A stretch of DNA of 64,000 nt from assembly GCA_000320545.1 (NCBI GenBank), contig ADNK01000313.1, positions 1 to 64,000 of the forward strand. Direction: 5' to 3'. The notes beneath the pieces were generated by a model. It was not told where the DNA came from. It was given only the letters and a program-made list of their open reading frames with translations, and searched no databases. Position numbers and translations under genes: made by a program. This DNA is from Bigelowiella natans CCMP2755 (lineage: Eukaryota > Cercozoa > Chlorarachniophyceae). Positions 11,457 to 29,385 of the stretch are shown one piece after another (position 1 is the stretch's first letter; every line of letters begins with the position of its first letter).

Positions 11457-11975
11457 ACGGAATCTGACACACCTAGTCACAATCATCTTTAAGTGACATG
11501 ATGATCATGCATCGATCGCATCATGCACAATTCCAAACACCGGTGCATGGTCGAACAAAACGAAAGATGTTTTCAGCATTAAAACTTATATTGAATGCGT
11601 GGTTGCATGCTACACATGAGAAAAACCACACATGCTCGATCATTGGTTTTTATCTGCCGATTTTGCATCATCAGTGATCAATAGTTGCTCATTACATTTC
11701 TTTGGCGATGACCCGCGGCTTCGCGTAAAGAGTTAAGCCACACCACGTCAACGTCGTCTCTATCATTCTTGTAACGTTTTTTCCTCTTCTGAAAGCACAG
11801 TGTAGACGCATAAATCAATCCCGGTAACCGAAAGAGATATGAAAGATTGTAACCCGTGCCAGATATGTCTCAACTATTTTGGCCTCCTGTTTCTCTGACC
11901 TAGTCCATGACTTCTCATTTACGTCCTTGCAATCAATAAACGAATTATCATGAACTTCCTTGAAATCCTAGAAAT

Positions 11976-13220
11976 TTAGATGTTGAGGTAGAATACCCGA
12001 GGTGGCAAAGGATCTCCTTTTCTGCGTCGTAGTCTCCTCGAAAACCGAACAGGAGATGCTTTTTCTCGTGTCCTGCTTTGATGTGCATCCAGGTTCTTCT
12101 TTGTAAATTTTGACTCTATTGGAAGGTGTGTTGAGTCTCCGTACACCTTTGAAAATGTGAACGATGAGATTTCAATCATTATGCAATGTGATCAATAACC
12201 TGAGACACGGGTAGCCAGTAGTCTACTGGCATACTAATAGATCCCACCATAGGGGCCACCTCTGACTCGTCAAATACGTAAGAACTCGCCCTCAACGACT
12301 GAAGAATGGAGATCTCATCAGCGACAATCATTTTGTAAATAAAGTCTTTTACCTGATCAGTAAAATTTTGGTTGCTGCTACCATCGATTTGAGCGTTCCT
12401 CGCCGCTACGACAGGATCTTGATAAACTACAATAGGGATCGCTGTCGCTTCACGGAAACGCTGTACATGAGCAAATCAAGCATGTCTAACACTGACTTCA
12501 TCAAATAACATGTTTGTACCTCATTGAAAGCTCTGTTGGTTGGGTGCTGCGACCAGTTTCTCGTTGCATCCCTTGGTCTTGATTCCCGCGAGTTCATCTG
12601 GGGCGAGAATGCCTAGTAATTTTGAAAGATGATGAGGTGAAGACTAGATCCCGGGGGAAAAATCTAACCGGTGGAGTGAGTGGTGGTGGGGATAGAAAAA
12701 CAGGCTCGAAGCGGTCATCGTGTGCCTCCTAAATATGATTACAGATTCAGCGGTTGGGATCCTTTCTGCAAGAATTATATCACCTGCGATCCATCACGTT
12801 CTGAAGTCCTGTAATATTTACGCGACTTTGGAAGTGGACTCCGAAACGACCTGGGGATACATGATTGCATGACTAATGAATGTAACTCAAGAAAATGCAA
12901 TTTTAGAAACACCCATCGTTGACTCCAATAGTTTCTAAAGGTCGGCGCTTTCTGGATGAGTTCGAAGGGGTTGTTTTTTGGTTGAGCGAGGGTATCTGGG
13001 CGGCGTCCTGATCCACAGAAGACATCGTCTCGTACATTCTGGGCATAAACTCGTCCATTTTCCCTAGTAAAATGGTGCAAGCTTTTATCCAAGTCTATTA
13101 TGAGAAAGAAATGTGATATAGAATGGGGCTAAATTCTATTTCGGTTGTAGGGCTTCATTATCCAGCAGAGGAAGCTTCGGTACCTCCTCTGGTTTGTTTC
13201 GATTGCGCGAAGCTGTTTCC
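11976..13220 (-). CDS. Orphan gene X, unidentified protein
   Basis: Seven minus-strand exons chain in phase: 13184-13220, 12913-13063, 12784-12850, 12669-12728, 12520-12612, 12200-12460 and 11976-12146 (stop TAA). They give at least 279 residues; the start codon lies in an unrecognised exon upstream (13.2-13.8 kb). I do not recognise the family. Visible features are a Ser/Thr-rich start with SSRKRRPLETIG, a Pro-rich linker (FLSPPPLTPPAFSPQ), a compact central segment (ATAIPIVVYQDPVVAARN, then VKDFIYKMIVADEISILQS and MVGSISMPVDYWLPV) and a very basic tail (VRFSRRLRRRKGDPLPPR). Exon 12913-13063 is also open in a second frame, but only the chosen frame connects with its neighbours. The gene is divergent from ATAD5, so a shared upstream region at about 13.25-13.88 kb is likely. 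The last intron is only 53 nt. Confidence 0.6.
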
Positions 13221-13885
13221 CTGGACAGCTCTCAAGTGCGTTTGTTCTGTGGAAATGTAACATAAAACTGTCATACGACATGATCTTAGAGTTGCATTAT
13301 GTGAAAAAACTCGCTAAATTGCATTGAGTTTGAAAGTGCATCTTGGAAGCGCACCGTTAGAAATACAAAAAATTAAAATACCCTTGTTACTTCCTAGACA
13401 AATGAAAACATGCATAAAGATGCTGGTTTAGGCCCTCTTTTTAGGAAAAAATCAACAATCCCGTTTTTGACTAATTGCATATTAATCATACTGACGACAT
13501 CAAATCTATCCTGACGCATCTAGACATTCAGACATCCTAAACCTCAGAGAATTTTTAAAAGAACATGAGATCTCCATGATCTCTCTGCATTTGGAGGGAA
13601 GCCCTTTCCTTGTGCCCTGCCGCGACCAGAAGTTTGCGACAATTCGACAGCGACTTTCTTCCTTCTGTTATAGGGGGATTCTTAGATACGACAAAGGAGT
13701 TGTTTCCCCATTCTCCTTTGGTGCAATGCCTACCCGCGCAAGCTGAATGTAATACTCTCTCAGGCCGGCAGCAACAACGCAATCCTGTCACCTTAAGCAC
13801 AAACAGCATTTGGTGATGGACAGAAAGGGTCTACATAAAGACTTCGCCTCTCAACCAGGTTGGGTATTTATTTAAAAAAAGATTA
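13221..13885. other. Divergent upstream region between gene X and ATAD5
   Basis: No certain gene. A minus-strand open frame at 13555-13809 (Cys-rich start, then NPPITEGRKSLSNCRKLLV) could contain the missing 5' exon of gene X, but no donor joins it in phase. The interval would hold the promoters of both genes. Confidence 0.3.
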
Positions 13886-19933
<6,048 letters not shown>

Positions 19934-20214
19934 CGTGGAACGCAAAATTAGAAACTCGACTAGTAGGTCGCATAATTGTAATGATGTACGCAAGTTTACG
20001 TTTTTTTATGGTTCGATTGATAAATATTTGTGTACTAATTGTGTGTGGCGGAGCGGGTCGATATATTGCTATGCACACGATACTACGACGATCAGCCATA
20101 ATGATGTGCTGGATGCCTGCCACGATAGCGTCTCTAAGCTATTTAAAACTAAAGTAATGCGTAAATAGTACTCATCAATTGATGAATCCACCTTGTACCT
20201 TCCTGTACGACACC

Positions 20215-20500
20215 ATGCGCACCACACTAGTACAGAAACAATGTGCGAGTGAGAACTTTATCACTACAGCGGCAGCGGCGCATAGACAAATATATACATG
20301 CATTGTAGTGTGTGCATGCATTTACGCGCGATGTGCAACCTATTTGCACACGTACTCTATGGCACGTGGTAGCGACGTAGCGACATCTAGACATGTGCGA
20401 TTTAGTTATTAGTCCTACGACACATGCATGTGCCACACTACCACGGACATGCACAAGAATCGCACAGATGACGATCAATAAAGCAGAGGCTAGCGTAAAC
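20215..20500. other. Convergent-spacer island
   Basis: It lies between the 3' ends of ATAD5 (+) and the MscS gene (-). It is rich in GCATGCA, ACGCGCG, CACGTGG and ACATGCATG words and has no credible ORF. The flanks, 19934-20215 and 20500-21200, show nothing recognisable. Confidence 0.5.
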
Positions 20501-21200
20501 TCACTCCTCATTGGTAGAAATGGTCTTCACATTATCCCTTGCCGAAAGCTATGGATAATGCTACGCCCATTATGTATTTCGCAAAAGTTTATGACAAGAA
20601 GAGGTATCATCTTTAATATATTATCTACATTTTCTCAACCATCAACATATCTAAAACTTAGTGTTTCAAATGAATTTTGGATCATAAAGTAAAAACTACC
20701 CAAACATTGGAAAACGTTAGAAGTTCTTGGAGTCAATTATTATGAGCATTTTATGTCCTGTGAATGAAACTTTTGCATCACGGCCCCGAGCAACATATTC
20801 TGAATATCCATAATATTATTGTTACTTTTAAAAAAAATGACGCTTTCTAAGGCATATCTCCGAACATTCTTTCCAACATCTACTACAATCTTACGTAACC
20901 TTGACTATATCGATGTCATCGGAGGGTGCCCACACTGTCAAACGCCAGGTTAAAACTTTCTCCTACAAAATAAATGTATCTATTGGCACTTATTAAAGTT
21001 CCTCATATTGATTACGTTGCCTTAGGTTGTATGCCAACGAGGAAGACTGATCCAGGCTTGAGAGCGCTCAGCGGCCTTCCCCGCCCTTCCACTCCCTACG
21101 TGTAAGGCAGTAAATAGTTTCAAGTATTAAAATAACTTACGTCTCTATGTTATGCATATGGGTGACCGCTGCTCTCCACAAGCTCCTTTCACCAGCTTTC

Positions 21201-22028
21201 TTAACGTCCTAAGATATAAAAATTCAAATGGACGCATTTTCGTCTTCTTCCACTCTAAATTGTACGGAATGCCGTGTACGTGTGAAGAGCTCTATCTCAC
21301 CAAGGCTATTGCAGGGCAGCTGTCTTTGACTCTCTTTCGAATCATCGCATCCGCCTTCATTGCAAAGGATACTTATAGAACTTAATCGGAACTATGGGGA
21401 TATGGCTGAAGGTTCTTATAATTCGTTTTCCCGAATCTAATCTTCTTTCTCTACGCAAATCCTTTCCTCAACCCCCATACATACTTCTGCAACAGCCTCC
21501 TTTAGTTCCTTACGGACGATCTTCACGTCTTCTTTATCGGATGTCGAGACCGTGACAATTACTTGCCTCGCAACCAAAAGACTGAGAACGTCAGAAAAGC
21601 AATAAACGTTGCTCATTCGTTAGGCAGGTGATGTGTAAAGGAGATAGCTCACTTGACAGATTTTCTGAATCATTGTATTTATATCTGTACCAATTATTAT
21701 TTAACGAACATCATTTCTATCCTATGCTAGTATCTACAGCAGTCAAGATGGCACTTGTGTTACTACCTGTGGTTGATGACATTGGAATTGAGCACCTTCG
21801 AGTTTGGAAGCATAATTCGAATATGATCATCTGTGTTGACGTAAGTATGGAAAAGTCCTATCTCGATGACCCAGCCTGTTACACCAGCCGCCCGAAAATA
21901 TAGCATAATACACAATTACCGTAATGTTACGTTTGAAACCTTGAATGTGCTTGGAAGTATACACTTTTTACACGTATTCTCGTATGTGATCTTCCTCATA
22001 ATGTGTGCATGCGTATGTATGTGTACGC

Positions 22029-22075
<47 letters not shown>

Positions 22076-22985
22076 AGTTTTTGTTCGAAATATGATTTTA
22101 AATCAGATACACATGTTTTCATAATTGAGTTAGAATCATCAAGAAGAACAACGTCGAAAATATTTTGGGGACATACTTCACGAGACTAGGACACGCCTAA
22201 ATTCAAAGGAACAGTCTTAATTTAGCTATAATAAATACCTGAATGTGGTCACCAATCTGGAAAGGATGAGAGAGAAGCAACATCAAACCGGAGATTAAAT
22301 TTGATATCGTCTGTTGCGCTGCAAACCCGAAAGCAATCCCCCCTATATGTTCAAAAAAACGACAAATTTATCATGATAAATATACGATATTGTATACACA
22401 TTTGCATAGTTTTTTTTGTAGATTCAAACTTAATGCTATAAGAAATATAGGCCGATATGATTCTCACCGACGCCAAACATTTTCTCTAGGATGTCCTTCA
22501 CTTCTACGTTTTGTGTAGCAGAGAGAATAGCTGTTGCCACCCCCCAGTACTGTCCGAAAGCAACACATATTGTAAGAAATTATGGACATGAGAGAGATAA
22601 TCATTATATGACAAACCGCTGCCCATTGCATCGAGTTAGCCGAAAACCGAATCAGTGTGGGATCTAGAAGGCCTCCGTACGTCCGGATGCGCGACAGTCT
22701 TTGTCTATGCAGATGGGAACCAATTTGGTAGACAATAAAGTAGAGGAGAATAAGCTTTGCTTCTTTGCTCAATGTACGAGCAACGCCTGGCTTTGAAAGG
22801 GCGTCTCGGGTAAGGCCAGCCCCCATTGATTCTTGGAGTGCGATGCAAACTCGGAAGGGTTTTGGGGCAGTTAAGTGCATTTCAAGGAAGAAAAAATATC
22901 TGCTTTTAAGATGATCTAATGGGATTTTATTCATGTCGTAGAACACTCGTAGCGGGTCATTTCTCATTATAATTCGTTCACATCT
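21201..22985 (-). CDS. MscS-family mechanosensitive ion channel
   Basis: Recognised exons on the minus strand are 22617-22985, 22468-22549, 22239-22342, 21767-21875, 21485-21581, 21301-21354 and 21201-21254. The pore helix and following beta domain are classical: EKMFGVG joins GIAFGFAAQQTISNLISGL, then LLLSHPFQIGDHIQ, then TGWVIEIGLFHTYV, NTDDHIRIMLPNSKV and LNSNVINHS. The cytosolic alpha/beta domain starts VARQVIVTVSTSDKEDVKIV. Phases agree for all joins except between 22239 and 21875, where one very short exon (a few residues before TGW) is unresolved. At least one transmembrane helix precedes the pore (LILLYFIVYQIGSHL). Such channels open under membrane tension and release ions or osmolytes. 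The N-terminus is incomplete; more 5' exons may lie at 23.0-24.1 kb. Confidence 0.85.
22015..22074. repeat. (GT)(CG)n(GT)n microsatellite in an MscS intron
   Basis: A CG block followed by a GT block within the intron that hides the unresolved short exon. Confidence 0.85.
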
Positions 22986-23187
22986 CTGGACCTATGAAGG
23001 AAGTCGTCCTAGATTTTTGAGTAGATTCTACATGTGTTCATACATTGATGTTGTCGGTTGTTGTTTTGGTTGTTATTGGTGTTGTTGGTTGTTAGTCATT
23101 CTAGTCGCATCATTGACTGTCCATCTAGTTTCTACGAGTATGTTGTCATTCACCGAAGTGATTATTAGGGTGAAATCCACTAAGATT

Positions 23188-23209
23188 TTGTGCCATCCGG
23201 ATGGCACAA
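23188..23209. promoter_or_regulatory. Perfect 22-bp palindrome
   Basis: The sequence TTGTGCCATCC followed by its reverse complement GGATGGCACAA, with no spacer. It lies between the divergent MscS and 7TM-RGS genes, where a dimeric transcription factor site would be plausible. No known motif is claimed. Confidence 0.35.
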
Positions 23210-23409
23210 TAAAAATTCGTTTAAAAAATAAAATTTCGCACCGGCCACATTTCTCAAGGTCAGGTTTTGGCAACCTTGTTCAATGTGGCTACCTGTCCCT
23301 CGCAAAAACATGGCCCATGGTTAGTAATCCATGGTAATCCATGTAATAATTTAGTTAGTTATTCTGTTCGCATCCTTGAAATGATTTTCATAGTGTTTCA
23401 ATCCTATTG

Positions 23410-23562
23410 TCATAGTGGATGTTGTCTCATGTTGTTGTTGTTGTTGTTGTTGTTGTTGGTTGTTGTTGTCGTTGTCTCTGTCGTCGTCGCTGTTGTCGTT
23501 ATCGTTGTCGTTCGTTCTGAGAATTCCTCAAAATCCGCATCTACAATTTCTTGCCGATTCAT
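23410..23562 (-). CDS. Short Thr/Asn-rich ORF, possible 5' exon of the MscS gene
   Basis: An ATG-initiated 50-codon frame begins MNRQEIVDADFEEFSER and continues as Thr and Asn runs encoded by (ACA)n and (AAC)n. It is upstream of and on the same strand as the MscS exons. The first 17 residues look protein-like, but no splice chain to the channel was established. Confidence 0.2.
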   Translation of the reverse strand: MNRQEIVDADFEEFSERTTTITTTATTTETTTTTTNNNNNNNNNMRQHPL

Positions 23563-24205
23563 TGTATGAGTATCATCAGCAGTTACTGTTGGAATTGGTT
23601 AGGCGGTTCACGCTCACATCAATGGCTGCTTCATCTGTGTGACAGCGATGCGGACATGGAAACTAAATTGATGCTAGTGGGGAGTACCGCTGCAAATGAA
23701 TGAAATCGAGTCTGTCATTGCCGTAATTCACAACGCGACTCACTACACTCCTACATTTTCATCAATACCGGCAAAGTTCCACGAGCTGGCAATATTTGCC
23801 AGATGAAGCGTGGTCGAATTGCTCGACTTCTTTGCAGATGTGCGTCATAGTACATAGGGCTGTCTCAAGGAACAATGTCCCTTGTTTTCCATGCTAAGAT
23901 TAACGGCACTAAGTGGAGAACTCCTTCCGCGAATTGTTTTTTCTCCATCTTACGTTCGATTCATTTGACTTTTTTTCAGATTCACATGCGTGGCATTCTT
24001 TACTAGAAACCTATCAAATTCTTCACTACGACAGAGTAAAAAAAGACGTCTTATAAAATAAATGTGAAGGAAATTGTCAGCTTAATGATGATGCACCGCA
24101 CTGCATCGTCTCAATCAAAGAGAGTCGAAGCCAGCCAGTCGTATTCATTATCCATCCTCCCTCTCTCTCTCGTCATCTTACCTGGAGCAACTCCCACCTC
24201 TCGAC

Positions 24206-27200
24206 ATGGAGAGATCTGATAACAGAGTGGGAACTAGGAATGTTGGGGATGTAAGCTATTCTTATCGTAGTTGTAATTGTTGGAATACGATTTGACACAA
24301 AATGTGTTTGACTTTTATAAATTATTTGTACGATAAATCTAATTTTTGGTTCCACGCTAGGACCCTAATTTGGCTGTTGCATGGGCATTCGCATTAGTCA
24401 CAATGCTTATCTTTCTGGGCTGCAGTTTTTTTTCGCAATCGCAGCTGCATGAGTTCCACAAGACGAGCCATTATCTGCAGGTACTGTAGCACCAGTGACT
24501 TCGGCGCAGTTCATCTTACTAATTTTCCATGTTAGATGCTTGGCTCTCCAAAGATAGTGACTATTGAGCTCGTGTAATACTAATTACTGATTACATGGTT
24601 CATAAAATAAAATAAAAATTCATCCAGCAATCACATGAACACAAAATAATGTGCGAACTTGATCTCAATACTGATCTCGTTGCAAATGAAAACTGAAAAT
24701 ACTCACAACCCTGATTATGATAATTCATGAGTGTGATTATAGATATATTTAGATGAGTTGTCTTTTAACATGAGCAGGCTAATTTTCATATGGAGTTTGA
24801 TGTTCCTTTTAAATGGCACTGTTGGAGGTATTCCCTGTGCGATACTACATACAATCTTGGCGTTGACACAGGCGCTTGTAATATCTATCATCGTGTACTG
24901 GGTTCTAAGTTTTACATCAAAACTGTCGAAGGTAGTCTTAGGAGTTAGATAATTCTTCCTCAGAATACCGGATGCCGTGACTAAATGCGATTTCAGGTGC
25001 AGCTACGTAAGCATTTTGTCGATCGCCAAATGGGCGATACGGTATGGATACTCACACGTCTCGTAGAAATGAATAACGTTCATATATTGCAGCAAACAAA
25101 CTTCATGAATGAAACTCAAGAGCAGAAAACTGAATACAGGAACTTTATATTCGAAGTCCTAAAGGTAGCCATCAATAGTTTTTGCAAGTACAACGTCTGC
25201 ACAGGTTGTGATGTTTTGATGTAATTGATGTAGATGTCGAAGGAACTACAGGCTAAAACAATAGGGATCTATACGTATTCATTTTCAGACCACCACGCTG
25301 AGTTAATGCTTTCTTTGTGCGAGTTAATATTTTGGTGGTTTCAGGTGTTGCACTTTCGTGCTCTGCTTCGGGGTTTCCTTTTTAGATATTTTCGCTGTTG
25401 CAAACAATTTCAATAACAATCGGGATCTCTGTATCACCCGACAAGTTGTTTAGCCTTTTCTGGTGTGGCTATGGTATGTAAAGAGGTGTTCATAGATAGA
25501 TTTTATCAAACAATAATCTTTTTTACGCAGGTTTATGGTTTGGTATTGGAAGAGGGTAAGCAAATTCAAGAACGTTGACCCTTATTTGAACATATATCGA
25601 CTACAGGTGGATTTAGATATATGATTGCTTCCTGTTTACTTAAATTTAAACTTCATGTCAAATTTTTGTATCTTCTTCCCTTATTGTATAGGTGAAGACT
25701 ATTGCTGGTGGTATTTCGTTGATACCTTCTGCACTTGTCTTCTTGTTTGGAGTAAGTAAATCCTGTGTAACTATACTTCAGTATAGTTCCTTAAGATGAA
25801 TTTTAGGTGAAGTCAACTGCAGTCGGTCATTTGACGGTTTATTCCACAGCTTACTTTATAAATCAGATGGGATTGTGGTATCTCAAACTTTCTAATCGAT
25901 CGGACATGCTTTCGAACAAAGCATTTATTAGGTATTCGGACTCGTGGATCCCTCTTCAAGTAACTCGAGATGTGGTCAGGAGGACAAAGAATGCACCTAG
26001 CAGTAAGCATTCGTATAAAGGTAGATGATGAAATTTCCAAAATAGATTTGGTATTTTGAACAGAAGGTCCATCACTCCTGGATACAATTTCGAACCCACA
26101 TCTTCTGGCAAAATTTGAATTATTTCTGGTACATTTCGACTATAAAATGAAACCGAACCTACGTTGCAGCTGAAGAAATCACAAAATATCAGACTGAAGA
26201 ATGGTCTCAAGATAATCTCGACTTCTACAAGGTGAGAATCAATTATCTGATGTATTTTTGGCATCTCAATTTTTGCTTTGAACTTAGGCTGCCGTCCTGT
26301 TCCAGATATCTTCAGATCGCGCACTGAAGCGTGTGTCTAAGCGATGGGACTACGATACAGAGAAGAGCAAAGAAGAACTTGGCTCACACGATCTGTATGT
26401 CAATTTTTAAGTACTTTTATCATCTTCATACTACAGTAATAAATGAACAGAGAATCTAATGTAATACTCAGCTCGGAAGACTTATATTCACAGATGGAGC
26501 AAGATATAATAGGAGTGCGCAAGAAAGCATGGAAGGTAAAGCATGCAGATGATTTTCTTTTCTGTATCCATGACCTTGTAATCAAAAAGGTGTACTCAAC
26601 TTATTTAATGCTGGGAGCTTCTAAGGAAGTGGCTCTGAGTGCTGAAATTACTAGACCGGTTCATGATTTCTTTGCCACGAAAGATTTCGACAAGCTTAGA
26701 GACCAAACTCCTTCGCCATTTTCTCTTTCGAGTAGCCAGCCGAATTTTCGAAATGCATTTCGTAATAATATCGGTCGAAGTTTGCAAACTGAACCTCCAA
26801 GATCTGCTGCGGTAAGGTTCATGTAGGATGTTATCCATCATTCTGATGCTCATGTATGTACACAGTTCGAAAAGAATATTTCCTGTTTCCTTTTTACAAA
26901 TCCGGCAGTTATTATTAAAACATAAGCTCTGAAAGATAATGTTGATAAATAAATACTTAGGGAACTCTAAATTCTGCACCTCATGGCAGTACGACGGCTG
27001 TGGAATTAAAAGACATGTCTAAAACAATATCTACTAATAGTCAACGTGATTACACAGGAAGGTTAGATCTGATGACAGACGCAAAAAATTGCCCTAATGC
27101 TAAGAACTGCTTAAAAAAAATAATGATAAACGGAACTAACGAGAATGAACCCCTGAATAATATGCTGCAAGATTCCGAAGAGAAAGGAGGTAGTCAGATG

Positions 27201-28046
27201 GTCAACAAAAATAAGAGTACCAATATGCATATATATATATATATATATATATATTGTGTCTGTGTGTGTGTGTGTGTGTGTACCGTTTACGGTCACTCTA
27301 ATAATATATCAGTCAAGACGACAAACTCCGCATCTCTGGAAGGTTTAAGGTACAAGGGGCAGAAAGAAATGGGGAATACTGTAAATCATCATAGAAAAAG
27401 CGTAGAGAATGAGGACAAGGTATCGAGCCATGGAGAAAACCAGGAAGCAGAGGTAGCACATTTGGTGGATGACAAATATAATAAGGAACTTCCATCTATG
27501 CGCAACAAAGTGTCTACCACAAGGCTATCTGGTACCAAAATTGAAGAAGGCATCTCCACAACAAAGAATAGAGCTCAGTCTCCCTTTACAATTCAGACCT
27601 TTGGTTCTCGAACCCCAACTCCTCTCCGTGAATTTGAACAAGAAGGAAAAAAGGGGAAGAAGGATCTTGAATCATTTTGTGCAGCAATTGTTCAAGCTGC
27701 TCGAGCAATCCAACAAAGCAAAGAAATTAAGATCGATGAATCTAACGGGAAATTTCTTAAGGGAGAACGTGGCCGACAGGATCCAATAAACTGTACTGTA
27801 ACAATCGACGACGATATGAAAGCAAGTGAGTTGGCATTCATGACAAAGGGAATTTTGCCGAGTAAAAGACGATCAACTTCCCAGACAGGCTACTCTCATA
27901 AAGAATATTCCAAGATAAATAAACTACAAGAGGAAATATGGAGATGTGGCAGTATTTTTGATAAATCACGCCGCAGCATGTACGAGTTAATGGCAAGTGA
28001 TTCGCATAGACGTTTCGTAGCTCGATTAGCAGGAATGTCAAGCTAA
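24206..28046 (+). CDS. 7TM-RGS protein (AtRGS1-like) with a large insertion in the RGS domain
   Basis: Fourteen exons chain in phase to 869 residues: 24206-24250, 24361-24480, 24743-24931, 24997-25164, 25234-25344, 25454-25473, 25531-25555, 25692-25751, 25807-26020, 26064-26128, 26193-26231, 26288-26394, 26451-26811 and 26961-28046. The first half has six to seven hydrophobic segments (for example LAVAWAFALVTMLIFLGCSFF, split by charged loops). An RGS domain follows: HLLAKFELFL joined to TEEWSQDNLDFYK (the ENLxFW motif, with Asp for Glu), then KKVYSTYLMLGASKEVALS. After a long insertion the last RGS helix appears (SIFDKSRRSMYELMASDSHRRF), as in FDxAQxxIYxLMxxDSFxRF. In plants such proteins are plasma-membrane GTPase-accelerating regulators of G-alpha. 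The insertion of about 400 residues is polar and contains a dinucleotide tract. Confidence 0.75.
27190..27312 (+). other. Possible in-frame optional intron (exitron) with (AT)n(GT)n
   Basis: Within the last 7TM-RGS exon a GTAGTC donor and an ATATATCAG acceptor bound 123 nt (41 codons). Both boundaries are phase 1, so removal keeps the frame. Retained, the tract encodes alternating Ile-Tyr then Cys-Val. Confidence 0.5.
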
Positions 28047-28289
28047 ACTGATATTAAATCTGAACATAACGCCAGAAGGATATACCTGAGAAGAAAAAAG
28101 AGAACAGTAACAATATATGGTGTAATTTCTTATCTCCTCAGAAGTAGCTATGTTAAATTGAGTGATTAAATTAAGTTAAGTGAAGGTCGGGGGATGTATT
28201 GTCGAAAGATTTTAAATACGTCTTAAGATAGCAGTGAAGCGAAAATGATATTGATTAATATGTTGAGTTTCGTTCATCACACGCATCCC

Positions 28290-29000
28290 AACGCACTGAG
28301 TTCACTGAAGTGAATCCAGAATCGGACAACGATTCGAAAGAGAGAGCATGAGACTAGCAATGACATGTGTTCGAAGATGGCGATCGAGCAATTGAATGAG
28401 ATTGTCACATTCAATGTTCATTTCAGTCTTCCACTTATGTTTGCAAAAGCTATGAGCATCCTGTAGCATGGGATAGATGAACAAATGGCGGTCGCATCGC
28501 AGGACTACAGGCGCCCTGTTCGCGCGTCTGCATGCAAAAGGGGCTTGCGTCTAGATGGGACTAATAGGCCTGCTACCTGTTAGGTGATTCACTGAATAAC
28601 GAAGATGCATTCACAACTGTGTTGCACGATGCTAGGATGGCACGAATGTGCAATGCAAGTCTAGAAGTGCAGCGCGTCACAAGCGGGGCCGTCTAGCTAG
28701 CTAGACGTGTGCACGCAGGAGGCACACGATGCACAAACACTAGAAACAGGCAACATGGCACAAATGCATAGCCTAGCTTGCGCTGATAATCATGCTGTTT
28801 CTGTGCTTGCCATGCTAGCTAGCTAGCATGCCCGTGCGATGCAAGATGGACATAGCTAGATAGTCCATAATGTGCATGCTGAGTGTGCATCATGCTAAGC
28901 ATGCGCCACGATCTTGTGTCGTAGCTCGTTACAATAATCCAGTGCTGCGCGCAGCATGCAATACAAGGTGCATAATCATATTTTTTTACGTACGCCACCG
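28290..29000. other. Convergent-spacer island
   Basis: It lies between the 3' ends of the 7TM-RGS gene (+) and the coiled-coil gene at 29386-31261 (-). CTAGCTAGCTAG, GCATGC and CACGTG-like words are dense (for example around 28690 and 28815), and there is no credible ORF. 29000-29385 is AT-rich with nothing recognised. Confidence 0.55.
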
Positions 29001-29385
29001 CCAGCCCAGCTAGACAGAACACAGATGTCGACCCTTTTTAGCTCGAATAACAAATTTAACAATGCGCCATGGAATGGCGAAGCTCATAGAACTCATTCAA
29101 ACTATGAAAAATTTGGTACATCAGTATTATTCATCTCTTCGGAAAATATTTCGCAATAACAAAATACAGTTCAAATTTTGTATGTAAGTATAGATCTCAT
29201 CGAAGTTTCATTGCTCGATCGTAGTCATCTAACGCCTTGCTAATATGTACAAACTGTTCATGAAAAGCACTTCCTATTCCTAATCATTTGCTATTAAAAT
29301 TTCTCTCGAATAGCTTTCTAATTACAAAAGAACAGTCATAACGGTTTCGAATGCGCAGGTTGTGTAAACCCAATCAGGTATCATA

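Larger units (their letters stand above)
8380..11660. other. Large convergent-spacer island
   Basis: About 3.3 kb between the 3' ends of gene Y (+) and gene X (-). Composition changes sharply here: CpG-rich, with many GCATGC, TGCATGCA, CACGTG, GCGCGC and CTAGCTAG words. Open frames up to 212 residues occur on both strands but overlap each other, are rich in Cys, His and Ala from the word bias, and show no domain or exon logic, so I treat them as chance. It contains a fold-back element (10430-10803) and an (AC)n tract (11421-11452). No transposase or reverse transcriptase motif is visible. Confidence 0.6.

Noticed and set aside
12913-13063. Alternative reading frame of gene X exon 2 (NGRVYAQNVRDDVF...)
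   Set aside because: It is open and protein-like, but its end phase leads to a stop in the next exon; the chosen frame connects through all following exons.
24778-24827. Extra intron in the second transmembrane exon of the 7TM-RGS gene
   Set aside because: AG at 24777 and GT at 24828 are present, but the uninterrupted frame from 24743 to 24931 is hydrophobic throughout and keeps phase.
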